DNA of 64,000 bases from Gonatopus flavifemur (GCA_018340375.1 JAFFJZ010000004.1:49330001-49394000), one strand, 5' to 3'. Counted from the first letter of the stretch, positions 43,031 through 56,483 are shown. The notes: generated by a model not told the origin, from the letters alone. A program made the numbers and translations.

Positions 43031-44952
43031 ATCTATCGGATACCAAAAAATGCGTAAATATGTGAATTTTTCAATATTTTGGCAGATTTTGGGGCTCACG
43101 TGCAACCGAAAGATATCAGCTGATCCAAACCAAATGAGAACACGATGTCTTCAGGCTCTAGTCGAAAACGTTTCAAGCTATTACATCACAAAAACAGCTA
43201 GAATGAAAAATTCCAAAAATAATCGCTATAATGACGTTTTTCCATATTTTGTAAAATTTCAGGGCCTGTGCGCGACCGGAAGATCTCAACCGATTTTAAT
43301 TATTTTTTTTTTCGATTTTTTTGTCTTCTTAATTCGCAACTTTTCCGCACTATTACAACTTCGAAAAAAAAAAAAAGGTTTTTTCGGCCCACCCTATTGT
43401 ATATACTCAACACCGGTTGCACGACTAATTCATTCTTCAGGGTTTCATAAGCTTTATAGCGCGCATCATCAAATTCGAATTGAACCCACAGGAAGAAGAA
43501 CTCGACGAGCGCTCGAACCGCGGTAAAAGTATTGTCCAAGCGGTCACGTGGGGGACCGAAAAAAAAGTCGGAATTTTGGAAAACTAAAAATACTGGGTGA
43601 TAGGGCTTGAAAAATCAATACGAGTGTTCGTTTACAATATTTTTCTATGATCAATAGTTTTCGAGAAAAAAATTAAAAAGTACCTTTTTTTCTCGTACTG
43701 AAAATGAATGTTTTTTCATCTTAAACTCGTTATAACTCGAGCAGTTTTCAACGTATCAAGATGAGTCTGGCAGATTCTGATTCGGAACACTCCCCCAAAG
43801 ATGACGATCTCGACAAAATTTTCAAAAATTGATGCAAAATTAATGAATTTTTAATTTGAAGTGAAAACTTGGTTTACAACGAAGAGGGAAACTTTGCATT
43901 GAAAAAGTGTCGGGGGAAGTATGAGCTACGAAAAACTTCCAGCGACAAAGTTGTTCGCTAGTGTGCGGACAAACTTTATGGAAAGTTTCAGATCAATTGC
44001 GGTATTGGTTCGAAAGATACAGCGATTTATCCATCGGCTCGCAACGGAAATTTCTCATGACTCTACGTCGCTTACCTGCTGAATATGAGGAACCGAATGA
44101 AAGGTTGCATTCACTCGATTTCTCAACGTAGATTCATGTTTTTTTGGTCGGAGCATCCAAATATCCAACTATTTTTGCAAAATTCGTTATACATTGTTTT
44201 TTTTATAAACAATTTTTATTCAACGCATCATTGTTCAATCCTTATTCTGCATGATGAAAATGAAAGATTGAACATTTGTGTGCTCTCTCGAACTCAATAG
44301 TTTCCGAAACTTATTTCACGATTACTTGGCCAAATCTTATCGGAATGATATAAACATTGATATCCAGATTCGATGTGTATTGCTGAAGCTTGTAAAATGA
44401 TCCGAATGATGAAAACATTTCGTTTTTTTGGCTCTCAGGCTCGTGTTTTCCGAGTTTCAACGACACAAAGTGTCGAGCGAAATTGAGAAAACTTCGAACA
44501 ATAAAGTTATGCTCTTATGTTTGATGAAGTTTTTCTGGAAATTAATCGAACAAACAATATGGGGCTTATGATTTATGTAAAACGATCTCGTCTTATGAAC
44601 GGGTCCTGTATAACATCATATTCATGTCTTGAAATATATTTCAGACAAGTTTAAAATGTATCGTGCAACGTGTTTGGATATCATTCACATCATATATGAC
44701 ACATACAAACCTCGTGATAAGAGTTCATTATTTGTACTTTTTCTTCAGTCATAAATGATTTGGAAATGCTAGTGAACTTTGAATTGTTTATAGACATGAT
44801 TGTTGAATTGAATTCGGACAAATTTGATTCGAATTCAATGTCACCCCAACAGCACAACTGCTTTCCGTTACCTTTCGATACCTTTCTGGGAGGTGTTACA
44901 CGTTTCAGGAAGGTATCGAAAGGTAACTGAAAGCAGTTGTGTTGTGAGGGTA

Positions 44953-45241
44953 CACGGAGAAAAAAGATTCGCTGGAATAGCAAGAATTTCGCTGTTCCAG
45001 CGAAATTCGCTCGTTATTATATGGACAGCAAGCAAGTTTGCTGAAATAAACGCCAATGATATTTCCAACGAATCAAGCTTCGCAAGACCAGCGAAGGACT
45101 GATAATTATAACGAATCAATACGTAAAAACAGCGAATTAGTTCGTTAATCCAGCGCATTGGTTCGTTGATACAGCGAATTTCTATTCAATCCACTTAGCG
45201 AAGACGGATTCATTCAGATAGCGAAATCTATTTTCTCCGTG
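44953..45241. mobile_element. CACGGAG element with TTCGCT words, copy in Sola-like copy 2
   Basis: Inverted counterpart of 5661-5949, flanked by TA (44951-44952, 45242-45243), with the same TTCGCT/AGCGAA word array and a few substitutions. Confidence 0.8.
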
Positions 45242-45361
45242 TAATGAACCAAAATTGCCCCCCTTGGACACAATAAAAAATGGACATTGTAAAAAATTCA
45301 TGTAAATAAACGATTCAAACTGCATACAATATATTTTGAACCAAAAAAAGAAATTATATCA

Positions 45362-47706
45362 TTAGAGTGAATAATTATTCTTCATTTTTAGATTTTCTAT
45401 TTGATATTTAAAGCTTTGAAAAAATTTTACACCTTTTGGACTCAAATATTTCAATAAAGTTTGTAAATCTTTCATCTTCTCTGCACTTATGCCAGTTGGA
45501 GCAGCTGGTGGTGATTTGCATGATGCATGTAAACTCACTGAAGATTTGATGATATGAATTTTTGGTTCTCCATTGTAACTTTGGAATATATTGATTTGAC
45601 CGTTAGGAAAATATTGAATCCGTACTGCTTTGCTGATTTGCAGATTCCTAATATCTTTGACATTTTCCTGTAACAGAATCTCATAATCTCGGACTGGGCA
45701 ATCTACTTCTCTGACAATTTTAAATGGTGGATTTCTTGCACTTTCTATGAGATCAATGTAGTCTTCATCCGTTTCAATAGTTTCAAGTTGTTTCTTTTCT
45801 TTGCCATATACTCCAAAATTCCGATCGCAAGAGCAGTATGAATGTCCACGAACTGGATACACATGTTCAAATTCAAGTTGCAATTCTTGAGCCAACGATG
45901 ATAAGGAAGAGACGAGGAAACGGTTTTGATTCTGACCACCGCAACCATCCGAAAATAAATAAATTTTATTGTAATTATTAAGCTCCAATTCTTTCTTCAT
46001 TGCATGTAAGATAAAATTGCACACAGTATTACCACCTTTCTTAAAATTTCCTTCTAAAAAAAAGAACATGTAACTTCTGCCATGTTCACCGAAGACATGC
46101 ACGTTAAAAACGTGTAGCCAAAGCAATCTCTTGTAGAACTGATCTGATACAGGAATTTTCGGCAAAGGTAAATTTTGACCGAAATCAAATTCAAGACATA
46201 ACACATTTTCTTCTGCCAACATTTTCTTCTTCAATATTTTGTACTCTTCTATACTTTTTTTATGCTGTTTGAACTCATCATCAGGATTGTTTTGCCGCTC
46301 TCGTTCAAAACACATGTTACAAACATCAGTGCGTGGTATTGAGAAAGAAAAATTCAAATGACGATTAAAATATTGAGAGTAGGTTGATAAATCAATCGGA
46401 GGATTTTCACAACCTGTTTTCGCTGTATAATATTCCAAAAACGAAGCGTATATTTTTTCCAGTGTTAAATTAGGATGATCAAAATATTGTAAACTAGACG
46501 TTTGACCGGCTTGACGTTTATAATGCGACTCAGAGTGTGGGATTAACAAACAGTGTTGATGGATCATTTGTTTTACATCTTCGGTCAATCGCACTACGTG
46601 ATTTCCATGTTTTCCCCGACTATCTTCGATAGTTTCATTATGTAATATCTTTTTCTGTATAGTTGTAAATCGCCCTTGTCCTATGTTCAATGAATTACAT
46701 AAAAATTTTTGACAAGTCTTTATATCACCGAATTCAGCATGCAAAAAATAATTCCACAAAACAACTTTATTCTGCGCATTTCCTGTAACATTTGACGCTC
46801 TATTTTTCATTAATCCAGCGAGGAAAATATTTTGAGAATCATGTTTGCCATAGTTCCAAAATGTGTCATTAAATTTTTGTTGCTGTTGAACAGGAATATC
46901 TTGGAAACACTGTTTTACGCAGCACGAATTTACGGGTTTGAATTGCTTTGCTGCAATAGATTTCCCAGAAGTCGAAACATATTCTCGTCCCTGTAATACC
47001 AAATGATCGCGTTATACAATTCGATATTCCAAACACTATCCAAGTTCTCAACATTGAATGATTATTTTTAAGTAATGATTTTGTATGGACTGTAACACAC
47101 TATTTAAAAATTATTTCAGTAACGTATCAATTGTATTTCATTCTTTCATCTTCATTACATTTCAATATTGTTCCACAAGAATATATCAAAAATCTGTCAA
47201 CTGAAATGTTACCTATTTGCAATGTCTCAGATATATTACAAAAGAAACATTACAATGAAATATTTCATAAATGTTCTTGAAATATTTCAAAAATAATTCA
47301 GAAATCTTGTATTGCAATGTAAGATTACCGGACATTGCAATATTTGTGAAAGGACTTTGAAATCTCAGTACGACATGCAGCAATATTACAAGAATATTCC
47401 AATATTTCAAACGTTAGATTTCTGCGGTCGTAATGAAATCTTCGATGCTCTATGGGTTGGACGACTGTTAGATACAGAAATATTTATACATCGATGACTG
47501 CGAAAATACAATGTATTATGTCTCAGTTATGCATGGAAAATTAAGAAATTTATTGACAGCGCCATTCCATTGCACACTGTATTATACTAAATATATATAC
47601 GGAATATACAAACCTCGTTTTTAGCCTTTTTGTTTTTGTTCTATATCCAGTTGTTCGGATTTCTTGTACGTTTTCGACCAGTTTTTGAACTGTTTTTATC
47701 AGACAT
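45362..47706 (-). pseudogene. Sola-like transposase, intact exon 2 but nonsense in exon 1
   Basis: Exon 1 is 47706-47614 (MSDKNSSKTGRKRTRNPNNW...). TGG ATA TAG replaces TGG ATA AAG of copy 1 and creates a stop at codon 22. Exon 2 is 46990-45362 after TTACAG, open throughout. In the 546-codon frame starting at 47002, candidate catalytic acidic residues are D273 (LCLEFDFGQN), D352 (FSDGCGGQNQNR) and D393 (GHSYCSCDRNFG). CVKQCF and CNMCFE pairs may bind zinc. The C-terminus LLKYLSPKGVKFF also appears in the 7623-9529 element. An alternative start at 47002 (intronic MVLQ) could bypass exon 1, so residual activity is not excluded. Confidence 0.85.
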
Positions 47707-48174
47707 TATTATTACACCAACCCGGAAAATAAAGTCAATAATAAAATTGTTCAAAATGTGGAATTATGCACTTTCTCTTACATCGGAGGGAGCAATGTTT
47801 TCTATTCTTACGGTTGCAATTACTATATAGGCATTTGTTTTCATTTGATGTTTTGTGTCTTCATTCCTCAACACCGAAGTCCTGCGTGATCGGCGGCTCC
47901 GCTTGTTTTACATAAATCATAAACCCCATATTTTTTGTTCGATTAATTTCAAATTTCCAGAAAAACTTCCTCAAACATAAGAGCATAACTTTATTGTTCG
48001 AAGTTTTCTTAATTTCACATTTCGCTCGACACTTTGTGTCGTTGAAACTCGGAAAACACGAGCCTGAGAGCCACTAATTCGTTATCAAATATTAGTGAAA
48101 AACGAAACGTTTTCATCATTCGAATCATTTTACAAGCTTCGGCAATACACATGGAATCTGGATATCGATGTTTA

Positions 48175-48389
48175 GGGTAAGGCGGGGTAATATGCCAGTG
48201 TGGGTAAAATGCCACTTGGGTGATATTTCCCAAAATTACCGCAGATAGCAGTCATAGCTTAGTCATATGTTCTTCGGAATCAGTTAGTCTACTGATTCAA
48301 AAGAATATATGATTGCCATCTGCGGTAATTTTGGAAAATATCACCCAAGTGGCATTTTACCCACACTGGCATATTACCTCGCCTTACCC
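48175..48389. mobile_element. GGGTAAGGCG palindromic MITE in Sola-like copy 2
   Basis: Same element as 2507-2721, with TA flanks, in the equivalent arm. Its mirror copy is at 57356-57570. Confidence 0.85.
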
Positions 48390-49260
48390 TATATCATTCC
48401 GATAAGATTTGGCCAAGTAGTCGTGAAATAAGTTTCGGAAACTATTGAGTTCGAGAGAGCACACAAATCTTCAATCTTTAATTTTCATCTTGCAGAATGA
48501 GGATTGAACAATGATGCGTTGAATAAAAATTGTTTATAAAAAAAAACAATGTATAACGAATTTTGCAAAAATAGTTGGATATTTGGATGCTTCGACCAAA
48601 AAAACATGAATCTACGTTGAGAAATCGAGTGAATGCAACCTTTCATTCGGATCCTCATATTCAGCAGGTAAACGACGTAGAGTCATGAGAAATTTCCGCT
48701 GCGAGCTGATGGATAAATCGCTGTATCTTTCGAACCAATAGTCCAATTGATCTGAAATTTTCCATAAAGTTTGTCCGCACACTAGCGAACAACTTTGTCG
48801 CTGGAAGTTTTCGTAGCTCATACTTCCCCCGACACTTTTTCAATGCAAAGTTTTCCTCTTCGTTGTAAACCAAGTTTTCACTTCAAATTAAAAATTCATT
48901 AATTTTGCATCAATTTTTGAAAATTTTGTCGAAATCGTCATCCTCGGGGGAGTGTTCCGAATCAGAATCTGCAAGACTCATCTTGATACGTTGAAAACTG
49001 CTCGAGTTATAACGAGTCTAAGATGAAAAAACATTCATTTTTAGTACGAGAAAAAGAGGTACTTTTTAATTTTTCTCTCGAAAACTATTGATCATAGAAA
49101 AATATTGTAAACGAACACTCGTATTGATTTTTCAAGCCCTATCACCCAGTATTTTTAGTTTTCCAAAATTCCGACTTTTTTTTCGGTCCCCCACGTGACC
49201 GCTTGGACAATACTTTTACCGCGGTTCGAGCGCTCGTCGAGTTCTTCTTCCCGTGGGTTC

Positions 49261-51363
49261 AATTTAGGAAACATAATCCGTCGTTCTGCGGAAGGAATTA
49301 TGTAGAGGGTGGAAACTACCCTGAAAAGTCACTCCCAAATGATTTTTTGGCAATTTGTTCTTTTTGAATGGTCATTCTTTGATACAGCGGAAGAAAGATG
49401 TAAGAGTTATCAGGGAAGCAAGTTCTGTCAGCACGAAGATATTGTTTATGGAATGTGGGAAATTCGTCTTTCCAATGTCGAAAGAACAGTACCTCTCACT
49501 CCTTACTTTTCCAAATGCCGATGGAATTTTTAAAGTTATTGGACAAGAAAACTTCGCGATTTTCCCTCATTACTGTCCCATTCATCAGCTCTCATCATTT
49601 GTGATTTCTAACTTCCAGTAACTCGGTGGTCGCTTGAGTCTCCAACTCGAAATGCTCACTGTCATTCGCCCCTATATAAGACTTTGATGTAGCCAAGTTT
49701 GAGAATTTTCGTTAGTCCCACACCAGAGATATCAAACCTAAAATTCAGAAATTTTGAAAATTTTCAATCAATCATGAAATCTTAAGGGAACACATCTAAA
49801 CTCCGACACTCCATGGTCACAAACAATACTCATGTATGGATCTAGATAACGATGAGATTCCACCCCTTCCCTAAAAAATAGTACCTCGAAAATTCACGGT
49901 TTTCCCAACGAAACGCTCAAGTTTGGATCAAATTTATGCATATTAGAAGACATTTCAGGGTTCTGATGATCATGTGACATTATATAGTAAAGTGTGACGA
50001 AAAAATGAGATGTCTTTGGGAAAACTGAGATGGACCAGTGATGAGTTATTATAGTTTTGGTAGGAGCCCACAAACGCAGAAAATAGCGCACCTCCCATTA
50101 CAAAACTGGTTCTCATTCTCAAATGGGTGGAGATCGGAACATAAAATAATACACGTTTTGAACTACCCACACATAGAAGTGACGACGCTGAGAAAATATA
50201 TTTTTTTCGAAAATTTCCAAGCTATCAATTAATTTAGCCCTGGACCACTTCATATGGATTGACCCTATGAGGATCTATCGCGATGTTGGAGATACTGTTC
50301 AACATATTACCTAAACACGCAAATTTTCTTCATGGTCACCAACAATCTATCACTTTTTCTTCGTGATCTTCATGACAATGAAGTATCCCACAAATACCCA
50401 ATTCTATGTAAATTCCAACTATTTACATCCCAGTCGTGATAATAACAGGCATGAAGGATTCAATCATGCCCAATGTTGATGTTTCGAACATACGAAACTG
50501 CTATCCTGGAAATTCATTTGTTCTTCAAGGAATGGGGAGGGGCGAATCAGAACGAATGGCAGATTCACTCCAGTCTCCTCTGATTGGTTCCCGAACTTCC
50601 TGATTGGTTTCAAATGGTGTTTGTTTGCTACCCGTGGGAGTTTTGGATTCTTGAAGAGGATATGCGTGGGTAAATATTATCACTACTCTCGAAGTCTTGA
50701 TTGTTTCGTCAATACCAATGAAGCTCACTATAAAATCGAATGATCATAAGGTTCGAGATCCAGTTCTCGTTGAACTCTCTATTGATCATATGTTGATAGA
50801 TGATATCATCACTGACATAAGGAATGTACCATCTATCCCTTAGGTAGGTTAGATATGGATTGAGTGTGGAGTATTATTATTATTGTATATTCCCTGAAAA
50901 TTCTGATATTCTTTTTTGTCTTCAGATTCTCACTAACTGGTAGGAAGCATGTATCCGTCTGCAGTTGATACATCAATGTTATATGACTAATGATTAGACG
51001 TTTTAATGTAATATGATTAGACGATCAATGATACCATATAAGATGATTGATGCTATGAGTGACATTTGATTAATGCTCAATGATGAATAATTATGATTTT
51101 TATGAAATTGGCGATGACTTGATGATATGAAGTTAGCTTTTGAAATGACAATCAATTAATCAAGGGGTCAAACTTTTCATGCAGTTGGAATAGATCTTCG
51201 CAAGGATGTTTTCAATCGTGGACAATCATATGTTGCTGTACCCAGACTGCGTTCTCGGCAATTATTGAAACTTTATCTTGGGAATCATGTAAGTACAAGA
51301 AATGTTGAGAATTCTGTGCACAGAGGATTATTTTCATGAAATTACCATAGTCATGTGTTCATT
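49261..51363. other. Unassigned DNA, left duplication arm
   Basis: No gene recognised; its mirror is 54381-56483. Short frames (49309-49621, 50525-50728) have no recognisable motif and appear in both arms. Contains ATGATTAGACG and CTAATCAT repeats near 50980-51030. Confidence 0.5.
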
Positions 51364-51826
51364 AGGGTGATTCATTTCCGCAAATTTTTGTTTTCAGGTG
51401 CTCAAGCAGAATATCAATTTACACATAGACAAAAAAATACTCACCAAAGATGAGGTCTTAATTCCAATTTTAAGTACCTGCCATTTCGATTTGAATTTTT
51501 CCCATTTAAAATGCATGGGAAATAATTGTTCTTTTCTTCAAATTTCTAATGCTCAGCCGCTTCTTATGATACTTTAAAACGGTTTGTTGGATCTTGTAGG
51601 GGATTCCATGCTCTTCAAAATCACTCGAGATACATGTTTGGAAAAAAATTGCGGTTTTTCTTATTTTTCAGAGCAAACTGCTCAGAGTAGGGGAAGAGAA
51701 CACACACATTTCCAAAGGGAATTTCATCTTCTTCAAAAAAAAATTGAACTCAAGCTGCTCTGACCAATATTTTATCAGTTACAGCCATTTTTTAAACTGA
51801 AAATGTAAGAAATTCATCGATAATAG

Positions 51827-52008
51827 CACTGGAAAAAGTTTGGTGCGGCTCCTATGCCAAATCTGGCTCAGATGTTCAGCGTAATTGAAATTTTACGTAC
51901 TTGCGTGCAACTCCTGCACCGGATTTGGTGGACCAGCTGCCCCAAATCGTAGGTACAAACGCTGCGCGTCATTGAAATGACAGGTCAAGCACCAAACTTT
52001 TTTCAGTG
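51827..52008. mobile_element. CACTG-ended MITE (182 bp)
   Basis: CACTGGAAAAAGTTTGGTGC and its inverse (GCACCAAACTTTTTTCAGTG), flanked by a 2-bp duplication AG/CT. Copies at 53736-53917 and 58569-58750; empty site at 60477/60478. CACT-type termini and a 2-bp duplication suggest a CACTA/EnSpm relative, but no transposase links it. Confidence 0.8.
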
Positions 52009-52303
52009 AGCAAATAATGATATCTAAATACAACTTTTTGATTGATGACCATCATATTTTCCTAAAATAACAACTTTTCTAGATTTACTCTGATGTATGA
52101 TTGATTATAAAAGTGAAAATAACATACAAATTCATAACAAAAGAAACAACAATACGTAAATTATGTAATTTTTCAACATTTCTGAAGTATAACAAAAAAA
52201 CATCCAAATATGAATCATCAAATTTTTGGGAACAAAATGCTGGAAGTACCAAAAAGTTTGATAGTATACTATTTCCCCTATAGGGGAAAAATATTCCTCT
52301 GTA

Positions 52304-52501
52304 GGGGCAACTGGGGTGAATCCACCACCTCGCCTTGGAATTGGATTCCTTGGAAAATGATCACAATGTTATTCAACTATTCAACAATCTGTCATGTCAT
52401 TGTTTACAATAGCACACAAAACCGCTATTCTGGGATTTGTTTGGTGTGGCTGTTTTCCAATTCCAAGGGAAGGCGGGTGGCGGATTTAGCCCAGTTTCCC
52501 C
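52304..52501. mobile_element. GGGGCAACTGGGGTGAATCC MITE (198 bp)
   Basis: A palindrome starting GGGGCAACTGGGGTGAATCC and ending GGATTTAGCCCAGTTTCCCC, flanked by TA. Further copies at about 53243-53440, 59046-59243 and 59984-60181. TA flanks and G-rich ends resemble the GGGTAAGGCG MITE. Confidence 0.8.
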
Positions 52502-52562
52502 TATATCAAAAAACTAATCCTCGTTATTTCTTCACTTCATCTCTATTAGAGCTCTCCGTGGG

Positions 52563-53181
52563 CCCTAGTAGGAAAGCTGAATAGTAGTTCGAATTGAACC
52601 GGATAAGATTCTCGGGTTTTCATTCGGGTGCGTATGCGGATTTCGCGGGAATTCTTCCCTCGGTTCTATCTGAATTCTATCCGGATTTTGATGCTGGATA
52701 TTTTTCGAACCCCCATATGAAATTTGGACAGAAATCAGTTTTTTGTTCGGGTTCTATTTTGGATTTCAGAAAATATATGGTCCAAAAACCTGATTAGGAT
52801 CCGAAGGGAACCGGATAAACAATCACCGCAAATTCCGATACGCACCCGGATGGAATCCCGGAAGTCCCATACGGATAAAATTTGGATTATCATGCAGGTT
52901 TTATCCGGATCACCATTCCGTTTTCTTCTGCATAATTATCCGGATCCTAATTAGGTTGTTGGACCATATATTTTTTGAAATCCAAAATGGAACCCGAACA
53001 AAAAACTGATTTCTATCCAAATTTCATATGGGGGTTCGAAAAATATCCAGCATTAAAATCTGGATAGGATTCAGATAGAACCGAGGGAAGGATTCCCGCG
53101 AAATCCGCATACGCACCCGAATGAAAACCCGAGAATCTTATCCGGTTCAATTCGAACTACTATTCAGCTTTTCTACTAGGG
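52563..53181. mobile_element. CCCTAGTAGG element with ATCCGGAT words (619 bp)
   Basis: CCCTAGTAGGAAAGCTGAATAG and its inverse enclose about twenty ATCCGG/CCGGAT words and ATTCGGGTGCGTATGCGG blocks. Left and right halves pair imperfectly around 52872. The inverted copy 59305-59924 (approximate) has the same arrangement reversed. Confidence 0.75.
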
Positions 53182-53735
53182 CCCACGGAGAGCTCTAATA
53201 GAGATGAAGTGAAGAAATAACGAGAATTAGTTTTTTGATACAGGGGAAACTGGGCTAAATCCGCCACCCGCCTTCCCTTGGAATTGGAAAACAGCCACAC
53301 CAAACAAATCCCAGAATAACGGTTTTGTGTGCTATTGTAAACAATGACATGACAAATTGTTGAATAGTTGAATAACATTGTGATCATTTTCCAAGGAATC
53401 CAATTCCAAGGCGGGGTGGTGGATTCACCCCAGTCGCCCCTACAGAGGAATATTTTTCCCCTATAGGGGAAATAGTATACTATCAAACTTTTTGGTACTT
53501 CCAGCATTTTGTTCCCAAAAATTTGATGATTCATATTTGGATGTTTTTTTGTTATACTTCAGAAATGTTGAAAAATTACATAATTTACGTATTGTTGTTT
53601 CTTTTGTTATGAATTTGTATGTTATTTTCACTTTTATAATCAATCATACATCAGAGTAAATCTAGAAAAGTTGTTATTTTAGGAAAATATGATGGTCATC
53701 AATCAAAAAGTTGTATTTAGATATCATTATTTGCT

Positions 53736-53917
53736 CACTGAAAAAAGTTTGGTGCTTGACCTGTCATTTCAATGACGCGCAGCGTTTGTACCTACGATTT
53801 GGGGCAGCTGGTCCACCAAATCCGGTGCAGGAGTTGCACGCAAGTACGTAAAATTTCAATTACGCTGAACATCTGAGCCAGATTTGGCATAGGAGCCGCA
53901 CCAAACTTTTTCCAGTG
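53736..53917. mobile_element. CACTG-ended MITE, right arm copy
   Basis: Mirror of 51827-52008; TTTGCT at its left and CTATTATCG at its right give the CT duplication. Confidence 0.8.
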
Positions 53918-54380
53918 CTATTATCGATGAATTTCTTACATTTTCAGTTTAAAAAATGGCTGTAACTGATAAAATATTGGTCAGAGCAGCTTGAGTTCAA
54001 TTTTTTTTTGAAGAAGATGAAATTCCCTTTGGAAATGTGTGTGTTCTCTTCCCCTACTCTGAGCAGTTTGCTCTGAAAAATAAGAAAAACCGCAATTTTT
54101 TTCCAAACATGTATCTCGAGTGATTTTGAAGAGCATGGAATCCCCTACAAGATCCAACAAACCGTTTTAAAGTATCATAAGAAGCGGCTGAGCATTAGAA
54201 ATTTGAAGAAAAGAACAATTATTTCCCATGCATTTTAAATGGGAAAAATTCAAATCGAAATGGCAGGTACTTAAAATTGGAATTAAGACCTCATCTTTGG
54301 TGAGTATTTTTTTGTCTATGTGTAAATTGATATTCTGCTTGAGCACCTGAAAACAAAAATTTGCGGAAATGAATCACCCT

Positions 54381-56483
54381 AATGAACACATGACTATGGT
54401 AATTTCATGAAAATAATCCTCTGTGCACAGAATTCTCAACATTTCTTGTACTTACATGATTCCCAAGATAAAGTTTCAATAATTGCCGAGAACGCAGTCT
54501 GGGTACAGCAACATATGATTGTCCACGATTGAAAACATCCTTGCGAAGATCTATTCCAACTGCATGAAAAGTTTGACCCCTTGATTAATTGATTGTCATT
54601 TCAAAAGCTAACTTCATATCATCAAGTCATCGCCAATTTCATAAAAATCATAATTATTCATCATTGAGCATTAATCAAATGTCACTCATAGCATCAATCA
54701 TCTTATATGGTATCATTGATCGTCTAATCATATTACATTAAAACGTCTAATCATTAGTCATATAACATTGATGTATCAACTGCAGACGGATACATGCTTC
54801 CTACCAGTTAGTGAGAATCTGAAGACAAAAAAGAATATCAGAATTTTCAGGGAATATACAATAATAATAATACTCCACACTCAATCCATATCTAACCTAC
54901 CTAAGGGATAGATGGTACATTCCTTATGTCAGTGATGATATCATCTATCAACATATGATCAATAGAGAGTTCAACGAGAACTGGATCTCGAACCTTATGA
55001 TCATTCGATTTTATAGTGAGCTTCATTGGTATTGACGAAACAATCAAGACTTCGAGAGTAGTGATAATATTTACCCACGCATATCCTCTTCAAGAATCCA
55101 AAACTCCCACGGGTAGCAAACAAACACCATTTGAAACCAATCAGGAAGTTCGGGAACCAATCAGAGGAGACTGGAGTGAATCTGCCATTCGTTCTGATTC
55201 GCCCCTCCCCATTCCTTGAAGAACAAATGAATTTCCAGGATAGCAGTTTCGTATGTTCGAAACATCAACATTGGGCATGATTGAATCCTTCATGCCTGTT
55301 ATTATCACGACTGGGATGTAAATAGTTGGAATTTACATAGAATTGGGTATTTGTGGGATACTTCATTGTCATGAAGATCACGAAGAAAAAGTGATAGATT
55401 GTTGGTGACCATGAAGAAAATTTGCGTGTTTAGGTAATATGTTGAACAGTATCTCCAACATCGCGATAGATCCTCATAGGGTCAATCCATATGAAGTGGT
55501 CCAGGGCTAAATTAATTGATAGCTTGGAAATTTTCGAAAAAAATATATTTTCTCAGCGTCGTCACTTCTATGTGTGGGTAGTTCAAAACGTGTATTATTT
55601 TATGTTCCGATCTCCACCCATTTGAGAATGAGAACCAGTTTTGTAATGGGAGGTGCGCTATTTTCTGCGTTTGTGGGCTCCTACCAAAACTATAATAACT
55701 CATCACTGGTCCATCTCAGTTTTCCCAAAGACATCTCATTTTTTCGTCACACTTTACTATATAATGTCACATGATCATCAGAACCCTGAAATGTCTTCTA
55801 ATATGCATAAATTTGATCCAAACTTGAGCGTTTCGTTGGGAAAACCGTGAATTTTCGAGGTACTATTTTTTAGGGAAGGGGTGGAATCTCATCGTTATCT
55901 AGATCCATACATGAGTATTGTTTGTGACCATGGAGTGTCGGAGTTTAGATGTGTTCCCTTAAGATTTCATGATTGATTGAAAATTTTCAAAATTTCTGAA
56001 TTTTAGGTTTGATATCTCTGGTGTGGGACTAACGAAAATTCTCAAACTTGGCTACATCAAAGTCTTATATAGGGGCGAATGACAGTGAGCATTTCGAGTT
56101 GGAGACTCAAGCGACCACCGAGTTACTGGAAGTTAGAAATCACAAATGATGAGAGCTGATGAATGGGACAGTAATGAGGGAAAATCGCGAAGTTTTCTTG
56201 TCCAATAACTTTAAAAATTCCATCGGCATTTGGAAAAGTAAGGAGTGAGAGGTACTGTTCTTTCGACATTGGAAAGACGAATTTCCCACATTCCATAAAC
56301 AATATCTTCGTGCTGACAGAACTTGCTTCCCTGATAACTCTTACATCTTTCTTCCGCTGTATCAAAGAATGACCATTCAAAAAGAACAAATTGCCAAAAA
56401 ATCATTTGGGAGTGACTTTTCAGGGTAGTTTCCACCCTCTACATAATTCCTTCCGCAGAACGACGGATTATGTTTCCTAAATT
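54381..56483. other. Unassigned DNA, right duplication arm
   Basis: Reverse complement of 49261-51363 with no difference noticed in the blocks compared. No gene recognised. Confidence 0.5.

Larger units (their letters stand above)
39628..43396 (-). mobile_element. hAT-like element with TAGGGTGGGCC ends (3.77 kb)
   Basis: Termini TAGGGTGGGCCGAAAAAACC and inverse, flanked by a perfect 8-bp duplication TTGTATAT (39620-39627, 43397-43404). Removing it with one copy restores the gypsy frame (SIYN|PSYIT). Long inverted repeats extend roughly 350-380 bp inward. It carries a transposase gene on the minus strand. The 8-bp target and YAGGG terminus fit hAT. Confidence 0.9.
38002..43481 (-). pseudogene. 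Ty3/gypsy pol: RT/RNase H junction and integrase, interrupted
   Basis: Reads leftward. 43481-43405 encodes FDDARYKAYETLKNELVVQPVLSIYN, the stretch linking RT and RNase H. The hAT-like element 39628-43396 then interrupts it. 39619 onward resumes with a short deletion/frameshift near 39600, then GAVLLQKQ in one frame and ELETLAIVYALERF in another (RNase H, with VVTDCNS). Integrase follows: HHDDLGH...CIKC zinc finger, LHLDYFGPL and IITDRGTAF for the first two acidic residues. A TAG at 38566-38568 falls where the third catalytic residue is expected, 35 residues after the second. Downstream 38562-38002 is the integrase C-terminal region (GDYVLIK, FRGPFMIKKV). Retroelement pol, inactive; gag and most RT are absent. 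Confidence 0.9.
43482..49260 (-). mobile_element. Sola-like DNA transposon, copy 2 (5.8 kb)
   Basis: GAACCCACAGGAAGAAGAAC at the left, the inverse at the right, flanked by AATT (43478-43481, 49261-49264). Same structure as 1635-7451 in reverse orientation, including a CACGGAG palindrome (44953-45241) and the GGGTAAGGCG MITE in one arm only (48175-48389; the other arm near 44352 is empty). The left flank is gypsy pol. The right flank is not obviously gypsy, so recombination with another copy is possible. Its right 2 kb is part of the inverted duplication. Confidence 0.85.
51364..54380. mobile_element. Foldback element, AGGGTGATTCATTTCCGC ends (3.0 kb)
   Basis: The termini are exact inverses, with arms of about 1.2 kb and nested MITEs in each arm: CACTG type (51827-52008 and 53736-53917) and GGGGCAACTGGGG type (52304-52501 and about 53243-53440). 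The centre is a CCCTAGTAGG word-repeat element (52563-53181). It sits exactly at the middle of the larger inverted duplication and may have nucleated it. No transposase. Confidence 0.75.

Noticed and set aside
49309..49621. Overlapping 74- and 88-codon frames present in both duplication arms
   Set aside because: No recognisable domain; their conservation is explained by the recent duplication and not by selection.
52594..52954. Short frames inside the CCCTAGTAGG element
   Set aside because: They consist of the repeated ATCCGG word and have no start or domain support.
49261..56483. Interpreting the inverted duplication as one giant autonomous transposon
   Set aside because: The arms end inside a Sola-like intron (47268/58477), not at transposon termini, and no enzyme is encoded inside.
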